From assembly GCF_905475395.1 (NCBI RefSeq), contig NC_058341.1:34239501-34303500 (forward strand): 64,000 nucleotides of DNA, written 5' to 3'. The stretch comes from Chrysoperla carnea. Taxonomy: Eukaryota > Arthropoda > Insecta > Neuroptera > Chrysopidae. A model generated the notes under the pieces. The model searched no databases. It was not told the DNA's origin and saw only the letters and a list, made by a program, of their open reading frames with translations. The position numbers were made by a program, and so were the translations under genes. Below, piece by piece: positions 48,505 through 59,215 of this stretch; the first letter of the stretch is position 1, and every line of letters starts with the position of its first letter.

Positions 48505-51500
48505 TCAAATAAGTGTTATTTCTCTTCCACGTACCAAACGTGCATTCATTTTATAGTAATCCTGAAATTGAAAATTTAAAGTTAATCGTAATAATCACAA
48601 GGAGTCCGAACGGTGTAGACTTTTCCATGGTGTTCATGTACACAATAATAAATCCAGATCAAAGTTCTTTTTTCTGCCGCTGAGATGCGCAAGAACTCAG
48701 GACGTACCGATGCTATTATTATTATTACACGTAAACACGCACTGGCTCGCGAATGTTGAATTTAATAAAATTAAATATAAAATATTTATTTAAAATTAGT
48801 TGTAATAAAAAGAAATGGAAAGGTGTTTCATGTACGCAATAATAAACCCAGATCATAGTTCTCTTTTCTGCCACTGGCTGCGCAAGAATTCAGTACGTAC
48901 CGTTCGTTCAACATTACGTTCGGACTCCTTGTATCTATATTTCGTGGTTTTAATTCTAAAGCCAAGTGTATTATTTGACACCTGGTGTACCTACTATCTG
49001 ACAGGTATCATTTCAGAAAAACTGGTAATTTGAGAGGCTGTTGTTAAGTGGTCATTTCTAACAAGTTTTTTCTTTGCAAAAAATTGTCATATCCGCGACC
49101 TCTCTTTCAGGAAGCTACGAAAAATTTTAATTAAGCGTCTGGTTTAAAATTGAGTATTCATTGAGAATGATATTCAAGTAGGAAGGCAAAAGTTGTTAGG
49201 CTTGACTTTGATAACAACCTCTCAAATTTTCAGTCAATTTGAAATTATTGTCAAATATTACACTAGGCCCTAGACCTATATAATTTTCCACATTTTTAAA
49301 TGTATAATTTCTTACCTCAAATTGAATTTGTAAGCCAAGCTTTTTCTTTACTAAATTCAACACTTCATTTGCAATGAGTTCTTGTAATGTGCCTCTGACA
49401 TCAATATAATGACATTCACTTGCAGCAAAATGACAAGATATTGCTTTTCGAAAATTCTAAAACAAATATATTGTAGATAGTTCGTTCCGAAATCATATTG
49501 ACCAGCAACACCAGTATGATGACGTTGATAATTTTAAATATACAGTATGTTTTCGATTTATTTATATAGACAATCTGGTTAATTAACGTCAAGTTTTCAA
49601 CATTTTCAAAATGTCGATCTGCGTAGACTCCATCAAATACATCTGATATGAAAAATGATTCTGTATTGGACAGCGCGAACTGGCATAATAAAGAAGAGGA
49701 ACGCTAGCATAATAATTAGCAATCGTGTAAGGAATCCAAATGGGCGTTTTTTGTTTAGTTTTGCAGTAAGCATGCACAAGTAGTGGTAAGTATGATTCTT
49801 TGACAGTAAATCAATAATTTACTGGTGAAATAAATTATTGCATTCGTTGATAAAACGAGCTCCTGAAACTTGCTTTGTGATGAATATATTCATTTTCTGA
49901 TTAGTTTGAAGATGTAATGAGGTTCAGATCTCAAATCTCATGGATATAAATATTCAAAAAGCAATCATTTAGATGTACTTACCTTTGATTTATTAACTCC
50001 TGAGCCATGAATTAGTAATGGATGGAAAAAGATAGTGTCACCTTTTTCCATTCGAAGATTAACTTTAGGATAATCATCATAGCCTCTTATACCATGAAAG
50101 CCATGATTTACATCCATATCTGGATATCTATGCACCTGTAAAATTCCTTTGTGACTACCAGGTATTGCGTATAAGCATCCATTATCTTCTGTAATTGTTT
50201 CCATTGCTGTCCATGCAGCTACGATTCTATTAGCAGGTCTAAATGGAAAGTAATAAAGATCCTATTCATAAATATAAATGATTATTAGAATCAATAACGA
50301 AATGAAAAAATTACAGATCGGTCGAATATCAAATTGAATATGCAATTTCGAAAAAGATCTTGAAAATGTCAACTGTTCAGGAAATGAAAAGACGTAAATA
50401 TTTTCTAAAGTAGTGTAAAATTTATAAAATTTATTTTTTTACTTATATTTTGGGTCAAATTATGTACACATTTTAAGATATTTATGTGATATATGCCTTT
50501 TTCGAAATTTACGGTATTGAGAACACAGAATTTAAAGAAAAAAGCCGTATAAGTTTTGCTAAACTTTTATTTTTAACCCCCGAACCAAAAAAAGGGATCT
50601 TATAAGTTTGACCGCTATGTGTCTGTTTTTGTGTTTCGTTTAAAGGTAATTTAATGGGAAGTATTCTTAGCTATGTTTAGGGTTTCGTACCCAGAACAAC
50701 TAAAAAATAGGCGATGATCCTCAAAATCGGTTCAGTTTGGAGATGGCTCTCCATATTTTTCTTTTCATTAAGCAGAAACTTTGTTCTCACAGGTTGTTTT
50801 GCTGGCATTTCCGATTTAAAAAAGGTCATTTATTTTGGGGGAAGAAAATTCATTTAAAAATATACACTCGAATACAACTAATTTTACAAATAATTTATCC
50901 TAGTGCAGATTACCTGATGCAATGGATGTATTGATGTTTGTTTGCCGGAATCAGGTGGTTTATTGATGAGCATTGAATGCATTGCAACAATATTTGGCCC
51001 GATAATTGATTGAACTACATCTAACAATTTTGCGTGTAGAATATATTTCTCAAATATTGGATCGTAAGATAGCTGTTGTATCTATTTAAGAAAAAAAGTG
51101 TTATTAAATACATTATATTAAGCTGTAGCCCATGAAGGTATTTTTGAAGGGGACTACATACAACAATAACTGAATATTTATGTTTCACTCAACTGTGAAA
51201 CATGATAGCATGAGCTCATAGCTAATATAATATCAAAAATTGCATACATACCTTATTAATCAGATGTTCACCTTTAGCACCCATACTCATTAAGGATTTG
51301 TCTTTCAATAAAACAATTCCCCCTAAATCTGCTTTTCCCTCACAAATATTTATGAAATGTTCACTGAAAAATGAAAATTATTGACAGCAACTAATTAAAT
51401 TATTATTATTATATTTGATAAAATGCAGAATTGAATTAAATTTGAACGAAACAAGTGAAAACAAACAATTGACTGAGTTAACTGTTGAAATACCCTGTAT

Positions 51501-52885
51501 AGAACGTGTTGAACGTCAGTGCTTGCATAATTCACAAGACCACTAGTTGAAGTTACCTGCAAATTTTTAACTCCTCATTTTTTATAGTTTTGGAGAAAAT
51601 GAACAGCAAAGTTTGTTCCCTAATTTGTGCCCTTGCGGGTACATAGTGATGTTTACAAAAAAAATGTTTCAAACAAATTTTTTTTTTTTTTGTAAAGGAA
51701 CATTTTTAACACTTAAACTTTTGCTCCATCTCCAAACTCACTTTTTACGTATGAGCACGCTGTAAAAAATTTCAGCTTGATATCTCCTTTCGTTTTTGAG
51801 TTACCGTGGCGACGGACGGAAAACTTGAGATTAAAATTAGTATAACTTGATAATTGATATATTATTTAATATATACAGGTGTACAAAATATGACGGTTCT
51901 TAATAGTAGGACTAAACTTTTGGCAGTTAAGCTCTATAAAAAGCGTAAACCGTAAACAGACAAAACCGTAAACAAACGAATTGTGAATAGGGGTTGCAAT
52001 TTTGTTGAAGATTTTTCTGCTTAAAAAATCCAAGTGAAGTTTTTTCACCAGGATTATCTTTATTGGGATGCAAGAAATAACCTATGAAAAAGTCCATTGT
52101 AAAATCAAATGCGCAAAAAAAAAAATTATTCAATGTCAAAGGTCGTAAAAATAAGTCAAATTCTCGTAAACTATTAAGTTTATGCTAGTTTTAGCTATTT
52201 TAAAATTTGTTTGTGAGTTAATATTACTTAAAAAAAAAAAAATTGTAGCACAGGAGCTGCGTTATCTTGGCGAATTTCACCAGAGATTGAAAAAAATAAC
52301 ACATTTTTTTAAAATCGAATATTGCATTTTTAATTTTTCAAGAATTTTATGTCGAAAACTAAGCATCTAAAAAATCATGAGTATTTTTTTGCTTTTTGGT
52401 CAAAAAATACAAAGATTTTGTATTTACAAAAATTAAAAATTTTGTACTTTGCGTACAACCCGCTTGGTTGGTTGGTTCTGGTTGCGCCAGAACCATCGTT
52501 GTGTTCTCCGTGGAATAGAAATATGACAACAATTAATATATTTACCGGAACGTATCAATATAAGAATCTTCAATTAATTTTGGAATGATAATATATCCAT
52601 TTGTTTCGTAAAATTCACGCATTTCATAGGTAAAAATTGTATCTTCTTGTGTATATTCATAATTACTCCCAGCAGTTCTGTAAGAAAATATTTGTTGAAA
52701 GGTATTACAAAATAATAATTTATAATTATAAGCGATTTTGTATTATGGTGGAAATATTTTGCAAAAATATCTAGTTTTATTGAAAATTACAAAAATTAAT
52801 AAATTTACCTTTGTAAGTTAACATGATTGAGTTTGTTCTTCCCTAAATGATTCAACAATACATTTAGTCTAAAATTAGAATTCAT
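48505..52885 (-). CDS. Phytanoyl-CoA 2-hydroxylase (PHYH), paralog 2, seven exons, complete
   Basis: Second PHYH-family dioxygenase. Exons 5' to 3' on the minus strand: 52809-52885, 52546-52677, 51252-51363, 50914-51081, 49983-50261, 49316-49456 and 48505-48561. The first six have exactly the same lengths and phases as in paralog 1. The product is 321 residues. The PTS2 signal RLNVLLNHL is at residues 6-14. The ligands His162, Asp164 (HPLHQDLYYFPF), His248 (LIHGSG) and Arg259 are all present, so it should be active. Central motifs ([36 protein letters not shown]) match the family. The last exon ends [14 protein letters not shown] and differs strongly from paralog 1 in sequence and length. Introns carry repeat insertions: a family A copy in intron 2, family B in intron 4, and a terminal-repeat element in intron 6. 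Substrate may differ from paralog 1, but the sequence does not show how. Confidence 0.95.
48598..48931. mobile_element. Non-autonomous terminal-inverted-repeat element inside PHYH-2 intron 6
   Basis: Perfect 15-bp inverted tips CAAGGAGTCCGAACG (48598-48612) and the reverse complement (48917-48931) enclose 334 bp. Inside are two direct copies of about 80 bp, at about 48631-48712 and 48822-48902, both with CAATAATAAA, CCAGATCA, TGCGCAAGAA and CGTACCG. No clear target duplication. The 72-residue frame here is part of the repeat. Confidence 0.75.
50575..50710 (+). repeat. Dispersed repeat family B fragment in PHYH-2 intron 4
   Basis: Shares GATCTTATAAGTTTGACC, TATGTGTCTGTTTTTGTG, and TATTCTTAGCTATGTTTAGG with the family B copies at 13296-13700 and 58355-58510. 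Truncated, without the CGGATGAACCGATTTT block. Confidence 0.5.
51451..51880 (+). repeat. Dispersed repeat family A, copy A3, in PHYH-2 intron 2
   Basis: Starts ACAAGTGAAAACAAACAATT, then GAGTTAACTGTTGAAATACC, later ATAGTGATGTTTACAAAAAA and TTTCGTTTTTGAGTTACCGT, and ends after GACGGACGGAAAACTTGAGA. Oriented opposite to PHYH-2 transcription. Confidence 0.65.
52473..52495. other. Perfect 9-bp stem, 5-base loop hairpin in PHYH-2 intron 2
   Basis: TGGTTCTGG, loop TTGCG, then CCAGAACCA. In the PHYH-2 pre-mRNA it falls about 50 bases after the exon 2 donor. The surroundings are GC-richer (GGTTGGTTGG beside the stem) than the rest of the intron. Function unknown. Confidence 0.5.
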
Positions 52886-53474
52886 TGTAGTAAAGTGTTA
52901 CAAATGAATAAATACAAATTAAATTAATTTCAAAAGAAGTGCATCTACTTAAGTATTATTAATTAAACAAAAAATTAAAATATGTATCTACATTTAATTA
53001 AAGAAGGTCCGTATTATTAAAAAAAAAAGACTCCCGTATATACTTATTAGATAGTAGCCTAATATTTGCATACAAGAATATTTATATGAAAGTTGAATTG
53101 AAAACAAATAAAAATAATCCGATAATACAAAAATCTTGGTGATTTGGTACGCGTTTTTGCTAGTAAAAATGGACGTTTAAAATGTATTTACATATGAAGT
53201 AAATAATTCGGTGGCCTTGTCAGAATATCCACTAAAAATCCTCACTTAACTTTTTTTGTGGTTTTGAGAACTAGTTTATTAGTCCTCATTGTACTAATAA
53301 TCGTAGGCCAGGCAGTTTCATTTCCTGGCATGTATGATATGAAGGTCGAGGCGAAATCGAGCCGAATTATTTAATGTAGTTTACTGAAGAGTTATTAAAA
53401 GTAAAAAACCACCGATAAAACTGACTGTACCACCTACATTTAAAACTAATATAAAACTAAACAAAAAAAAAAAA

Positions 53475-53923
53475 CAAATGAAAACAAACAATTGACTGAG
53501 CTAATTGTTGAAATACATGTATAGACAGTGTTGATTACGCAATGGTTTTTTTTTTACGTCAAGTAAGATAAGAAAGATAGCCACTCTTACACGCAAGGTA
53601 ATAAGAGTATCTTCACTTCCTCATATGCTATAAACAAACAAACACATAACAAATGTAACGTATAAATTTAAAATGTATACAAATGAATACATACTATATG
53701 ATTTTCTAACGTAATTTGTGACCTTATGGTTCAATAGTGATGTACGAAAAAATATTTCAAATAAAAGTATTTATTTATAAGGAACATTTTTTATATTTAA
53801 ACTTTTGCTTTATCTCTAACGGTTTACAGGATTTCTACGGATCCAACTAATTTATGTTGATCATTTACGAACTCGACCTCACTTTTTACGCCCTAAGCAC
53901 GCTATAAAAATTTCAGCTTGTCT
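53475..53923 (+). repeat. Dispersed repeat family A, copy A4
   Basis: Begins CAAATGAAAACAAACAATTG, continues GAGCTAATTGTTGAAATACA and GAAAGATAGCCACTCTTACA, and ends after TCACTTTTTACGCCC and GCACGCTATAAAAATTTCAG. It lies about 600 bp upstream of the PHYH-2 start codon and lacks the distal tail seen in A1 and A2. Confidence 0.65.
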
Positions 53924-55336
53924 ATATTGAATACTTATATGGAGGTTTATAGGGCTCTTATCAGATTTTAATTATCCAGACCTTGAATAAATTAGATGTA
54001 AATTAATTTATAATTATTATTTGTTTATAAGAAAATTATATATAAAATTTTTGCATTATTTTTTCTTCAGCATAGATTTTATCTTTGTTATTATCTACAT
54101 AATATTAAATAAAATAGAAAATTTCCCGCTCTTCTTTTTCCGCCCACTGTATGGGGTTCCACACTCGCCAGAAAAGATGCCCCAAACCATTTAAATTATT
54201 CAATAAAAAATTAAAATAATATTTGATTTATTTAATAGATTTATAAATAATTTCGTTTGTTTATACCGAACTTTATTTGATTCCTTTTAATTTTTTCAAT
54301 TTTATGATTTTTAACTGGTCCAAGCAAAAGAGTTTAAAATTTAAAATAATTCTTCCGTTCGGTTTTTCAACGGGATGATCAGGAGAAAAATAGTTGTTTT
54401 TAAGAAAACATTGGAAAGTTGCGAAAAAACGAAAAAAACATTTTGGTAAAAAAATGGATAGAGATGGTAGACATAGATAATAAATATTTATATTATACTA
54501 TTATAATTAGTATATAAATAGGTATGCATACTAATTATATTATAATTGTCTAAGGTAGAAGAGCTATAACAAACGAAAAAAATGATACTAGCCAAAGTCA
54601 AATCCGATCGAAACTTTACGAGAAAACACGGTTTTAGCGCGAGAAAATCACGTTGTTAGGAATTTATTTTCTCGACTTGTATGACTCGCAGGAAGTCCGT
54701 TCCGGGCTCAAATTTCAGCTTTTAATGATATCTTTTTGTGAATTCCTGCTTTTCTTTGCGTATTCACGGTTTTATCATGCATCTACGAGATTATTAACTA
54801 TACAAAAGTGTTAGAGCAATTTTTAACGCAGAAAATGATTTTTTTTTAAATTTTCGTAGGATATTTTTGCATTTTCGCAAATTTTGCGACGAAATTTTTT
54901 TTATTAATTTTTACCATTAAAAGAAATTTAATTTCAAAACGGATATACCTACTGCAAGTCATACAAGCAGTGTCTCATGTAAAATATTATTAATTCGATT
55001 ATAGTGGGAATAAATTATGCTTTTTATTCAATTTCTAAATTGGTAAGTTTTCAAAAAAACGTGCAAAATATTCATATATAATACAAAATCAATAATGATT
55101 ATAAATATGCAAAATTGGATTGAGAAACGTTTTTGTCACATGTTCTTTTAGTTCATATAACCAAGTATTTCGTTGGATTCATGTATTATATTAATTGTCG
55201 ATGTTTTTAACAATAAAGTCGTTGAGCTTTCGCGACATTATATATGGTGAAAAAAGCCCCTATTAGAAATTTGGATATATGGGGCCCTCTCAGAGATACG
55301 CCACTGATTTTGCTTAATAAATGAAAAGATAAAAAA

Positions 55337-55420
55337 CTTTTAACAAAAAAAAAACCGACTTAAAAAAAACCATTCCAAAAAACAAATAAATATGCACTAA
55401 ACAGCAAAAAATATAATTAC
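55337..55420 (+). repeat. Partial copy of the AACCGACTTC palindromic MITE
   Basis: Shares AAACTTTTAACAAAAAAAAA, ACCGACTTAAAAAAAACC, and AAATAAATATGCACTAAA with the left arm of the element at 18140-18430. The right arm is absent. Confidence 0.55.
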
Positions 55421-55632
55421 GTGCTCTTCTGAATAACAAACAATAATTAAAATGTTTTTTAGAGTTCTCTTAAGTAAAATAAAATAAAAAGTATTAGACC
55501 ACTTAATTAAGTCAATCAAATTATTTCTATCAGGAAATTAAAAATAAACTATTCATTAAAAATGCACTTAAATTTTATTTTTAGGCAGGATATTTAAATA
55601 AATGTCATTTACCGGTTTACGCCATATACTAA

Positions 55633-56108
55633 TAGTCTGGTCAACAATAGGTTCGAATTGGTGAAATACATACTTTGTCCAAAAAATAAGGTGACATTTG
55701 AATTTAAACTGCACGCGTTTGTTGTGCATTATGAATTCCTCCCGCCCGGCCAAACAGTCAACAAGGAATATTATTTGAACGTTATGCGTCATTTGCGTAA
55801 TGCTATCCGCCTAAAAAGGCCGTAATTGTGGAAAGACAATTCATAGTTTTTACACCACGATAATGCACCATCCCATACGGCACTCATAATTCGTGATCAT
55901 TTCGTCAAAAACTCAACCCATATCCGCCTAAAAAGGCCGGAATTGTGGAAAGACAATTCATAGTTTTTACACCACGAAAATGCACCATCCCATACTGCAC
56001 TCATAATTCGTGATCATTTTGTTAAAAACTCAACCCATATCCGCCTAAAAAGGCCGGAATTCTGGAAAGACAATTTTTTTCACCAATTTGAACTTGTTGA
56101 CCAGACTA
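55633..56108. repeat. Inverted arms flanking the mariner fossil
   Basis: TAGTCTGGTCAACAATAGGT plus TCGAATTGGTGAAA at 55633-55667 is mirrored by TTTCACCAATTTGAAC plus TTGTTGACCAGACTA at 56078-56108. The right arm begins directly after the truncated third mariner unit. The left arm lies in a minus-strand 74-codon frame (55568-55792) that is otherwise unrecognised. Confidence 0.6.
55718..56075 (+). pseudogene. Mariner transposase fossil with tandemly repeated catalytic block
   Basis: Read on the + strand, 55718 onward gives FVVHYEFLPPGQTVNKEYYL followed by NVMRHLRNAIRLKRP. Next comes a 39-codon unit containing LWKDNS, a TAG where mariner has Trp, and FLHHDNAPSHTALIIRDHF. This is the second catalytic-Asp region of mariner-family DD34D transposases. 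The 117-bp unit occurs at 55805-55921 and 55922-56038, and truncated at 56039-56075, always in the same frame. Unit 1 has an extra TAA, and unit 2 has HENAPSH, losing the catalytic Asp. The shared TAG shows the gene was dead before duplication. N- and C-terminal domains and terminal repeats are missing. Confidence 0.9.
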
Positions 56109-56482
56109 TAACTGTAATGAATTCTAAACAATAGGTAAGGATATATAATTTAAGTTAATTATCTAAATGCATTTGATATAATTGAATTTCCTTCTGAATT
56201 CTTATGACTTCTTACAAATATTGCATTATTATCTATTTAAATAATATCGTAATATCAGCAAAATACAAAAATTTTTAATATTTACGCTTTTACATAATAC
56301 CTAAAACTGAATTTTTGTTTATACCCGGTGGCATTAACTAGGTAAGATATGATGTCATTGATAAATAAGTCAACAAGTTTTATTATGTTTATCTTACGCA
56401 CTTCCTTGCTCACTCAGAAAATTCGCCCGGCATAAGAAAGCTTCTAACGTATTTCGATACAATTAAAATTACAAGAGTGAAA

Positions 56483-56855
56483 AGTGTTTTATTTTGCCCG
56501 TTATATCCTTAAAAATCATTTTTGAACATTAAAAAAAACTGTTTATTAGTTAACAAATTAATTTGTTTATAACAATTAATAATATCCCACTTACACAAAT
56601 TTGTTTTTTTACCAATTGACTCCTTTTTTCCCAAGGTTTACTAAAAGTACAAACATTTTAGTTTTTCAAGTGGTTTGCCGTTTGTCTAATACAGTTTTTT
56701 AGCATTTCCTCAATATTTCTTGTTTTAAAAAAAAAATATTTTTGGCTGATTACTATATTTTGTAAATTTTAAAGAAAAGGAAGAACGTGGACACGGCAAG
56801 GTTAAAATTCGAAGCTATGAAAAATATAAATAATTAAGCAAAAATTTAAATAAGA
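56483..56855 (+). repeat. Direct duplication, copy 1
   Basis: Shares with 57680-57985, in order: AAGTGTTTTATTTTGCCCG, AACAAATTAATTTGTTTATA, TTTTTCAAGTGGTTTGCCG, ATTTCCTCAATATTTCTTG, ATTACTATATTTTGTAAATT, and AACGTGGACACGGCAAGGTT. Non-coding. Confidence 0.75.
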
Positions 56856-57679
56856 GAATATTATTATTTTAGAACCAAAAAATCTATTTCCAATTGACGT
56901 GTCAATATCACGACTTATAAATTTTAATTTGAAAATATCAAGAAAACTGTGCACTGTGGTACTTTATAATCCAGTCCGAATTCATTTTAATAAAACAAAA
57001 GAAATGGCGTACCTATCCATAATGGTAATTCTTATAGCCAGTGCTATCAAATAGTGGAAATTATGTTCGACTGAATTTTATTACATTAATTTCATCTGCA
57101 CTCGAAAGGAAAATTTCAGTCGAATATTTTTATCGATTTTTTGGATTATACAACAAAAAAAACTTTCAGACATAGATTATTTGTCTTTATAAAATAAACA
57201 TTTATTTCTTAAAAATTTTTGATTTTTTAAAATTCGTTATCAGCATGCTAAAAACAGATAAAACGATAATAACACTCGTAATATTTTCCTTAATTAAAAA
57301 AATTAATTAATAACTAAAAACAATTTTCTCGATTTTCCTCTTTTCACGTTAATATTGTGGAAAACTGACCCACAAAACATACAGGAACCCATTTTGCGTG
57401 CGCTTTATACGAGTTGACGCGATTTTAACTACGTATAATAATGTATCTTAACTCGGAAAAAAACGCTACATGTATACAATATACATAGATTTTCCGATGT
57501 GAAAAATGTATATTTTCTTATTTAAAAAAATTGCCAATTAAAGATTAAGATCTGAGGAGAATTGCCGTAAGTTTTTTTTGAATTCGATCAAAACTATAGC
57601 GAATTAAAAAATTTTGAAATTGGCCATTTTTAGCATTTTGACTTAAAAATAGCTGTAACTTTTTTAAAACGTATTTTTT

Positions 57680-57985
57680 CGAAAGTGTTTTATTCTGCCC
57701 GTTTTATCCTTTTATCGTTTTCGAAAAAACAATTGTTTATTAGAAAACAAATTAATTTGTTTATAACAATTAATAGTCCACTCTTCAATGATTGGTCAGT
57801 CATTTTAGTTTTTCAAGTGGTTTGCCGGTTGCCTAATATATTTTGTTTGAGATTTCCTCAATATTTCATATTTTAAGAAAAAAAACTATTTTTTGCATGA
57901 TTACTATATTTTGTAAATGGTAAAGCAAACAAAAACGTGGACAAGGTTAAAATACAATAAATTATATAATAATTAAAACAAAAAG
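57680..57985 (+). repeat. Direct duplication, copy 2
   Basis: Second copy of the segment at 56483-56855, about 1.2 kb downstream, in the same orientation, with small indels. The 63-residue frame here is a by-product. Confidence 0.75.
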
Positions 57986-58354
57986 CTTAAATTTATTTAT
58001 AAAAATTTTATTCACATGAAAATTATATGAACATAATAAATATTTTATGTAACCATCCATTCACTCTGTTTCAATATCAAGTACACAATGCTTTTCAATT
58101 AATTTAGTTGAAGTTGAAGGTCAAGTTTACCATCGTATCATCACAAACATGTACAGCGCATAAAGCTCCTCTGTGTAATATAAAACCCACGTGAATAAAC
58201 TGTTATAGTACAAAATGGTACAAAAGTAGTCACCCTATTCGAAGAAATATGTAAAGTAGAAAAATGTAAAAATTGTAGAAAATTCAAATAGGGATGTTCT
58301 GGTTAGTTAAAGCCACACTTAAAATAATTTTTATACGTTTTTGCACCACCGATG

Positions 58355-58510
58355 AAAATTAGGGGTGTTATAAGTTTAACGTTCCTAACTCACCTAACTG
58401 TGTGTCTGTATTGTGGCACCGTAGCTCTTAAACGGATGAACCGATTTTTATATTTATTCTTTTTTGTTTGAAAAGGTGAGGTGTTTGTAGCTATATTTCG
58501 AGAATATTTG
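58355..58510 (+). repeat. Dispersed repeat family B, copy
   Basis: GGGGTGTTATAAGTTTAACG, CTGTGTGTCTGTATTGTGGC, then ACCGTAGCTCTTAAACGGAT, GAACCGATTTTT and a degenerate GTTTGAAAAGGTGAGG stretch. It matches the reverse complement of 13430-13700. Confidence 0.6.
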
Positions 58511-58639
58511 GGGGAGGGGGATGCTTTTAAATTTTGTAAATTTCACTTTTTTAAATTATAAGTATAATAATATCTGACACGATGTTAGAAACTGCAAAAC
58601 TGTCTCACAATTATTATTTATATTACTAAAAGGGCATAA

Positions 58640-59130
58640 AAATGATTTACAAATCGGCGAGCGAGACCAAGATCAAAGCCAAGACCGTAGTTGTCTTGGT
58701 ATTGATCTTGACGATTGCATGTTGGTATAGGTCTTGTATTATTAGTTTTAGTCTTGGTCTTGCAGAGTTAGGTATCGGTCTTGCAGAGTTGAACCTTGGT
58801 TTTCGTCGTTCGTCAATCGAGTCTTGGTTTTGATTTTTCATCAACTATATTTTGAACTTTTACGTTTCGATTGAGTCTTATTGTATTATTTCAGAATTTT
58901 TGTAGTCTTGCATTTAATAAACATTATGAAAATTAATCAATTATCTATATATATTTAGCACATTAAAAAATTTTTAGAGGGCTCATTAATTATTTTCAAA
59001 AGTATGTTTGGTAAAAGACTTGTTATGTGTCTTGCGCAAATATTTCTTGGTCTTGCATTCTTGTCTTCATTCGCATTGGTCTTGGCCTTGAAAAATTCGA
59101 AAGACCAAGACCAAGCTTATAAGACTGAGC
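58640..59130. repeat. CAAGACC/GGTCTTG-rich repeat
   Basis: Many short copies of GGTCTTG or CAAGACC in both orientations, for example AGTCTTGGTCTTGCAGAG, ATCGGTCTTGCAGAG, TTCTTGGTCTTGCATTC and GAAAGACCAAGACCAAGC. The arrangement produces overlapping open frames on both strands that are not real genes. Confidence 0.6.
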
Positions 59131-59142
59131 CTACTAGTTTAC

Positions 59143-59215
59143 ACAACCGCTCTCAGGGGTCAAACATATTTCATCTCTACTTAATTTCAATAAGAAAAAA
59201 AATATCCAAAATCTA
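59143..59215. repeat. Dispersed repeat fragment, family E
   Basis: CAACCGCTCTCAGGGGTCAA, TTTCATCTCTACTTAATTTC and AATAAGAAAAAAAATATCCA match the 14640-14770 fragment in order and spacing. Confidence 0.45.

Noticed and set aside
58642..58844. Overlapping + and - frames of 63 and 65 codons
   Set aside because: Both are generated by the CAAGACC/GGTCTTG repeat.
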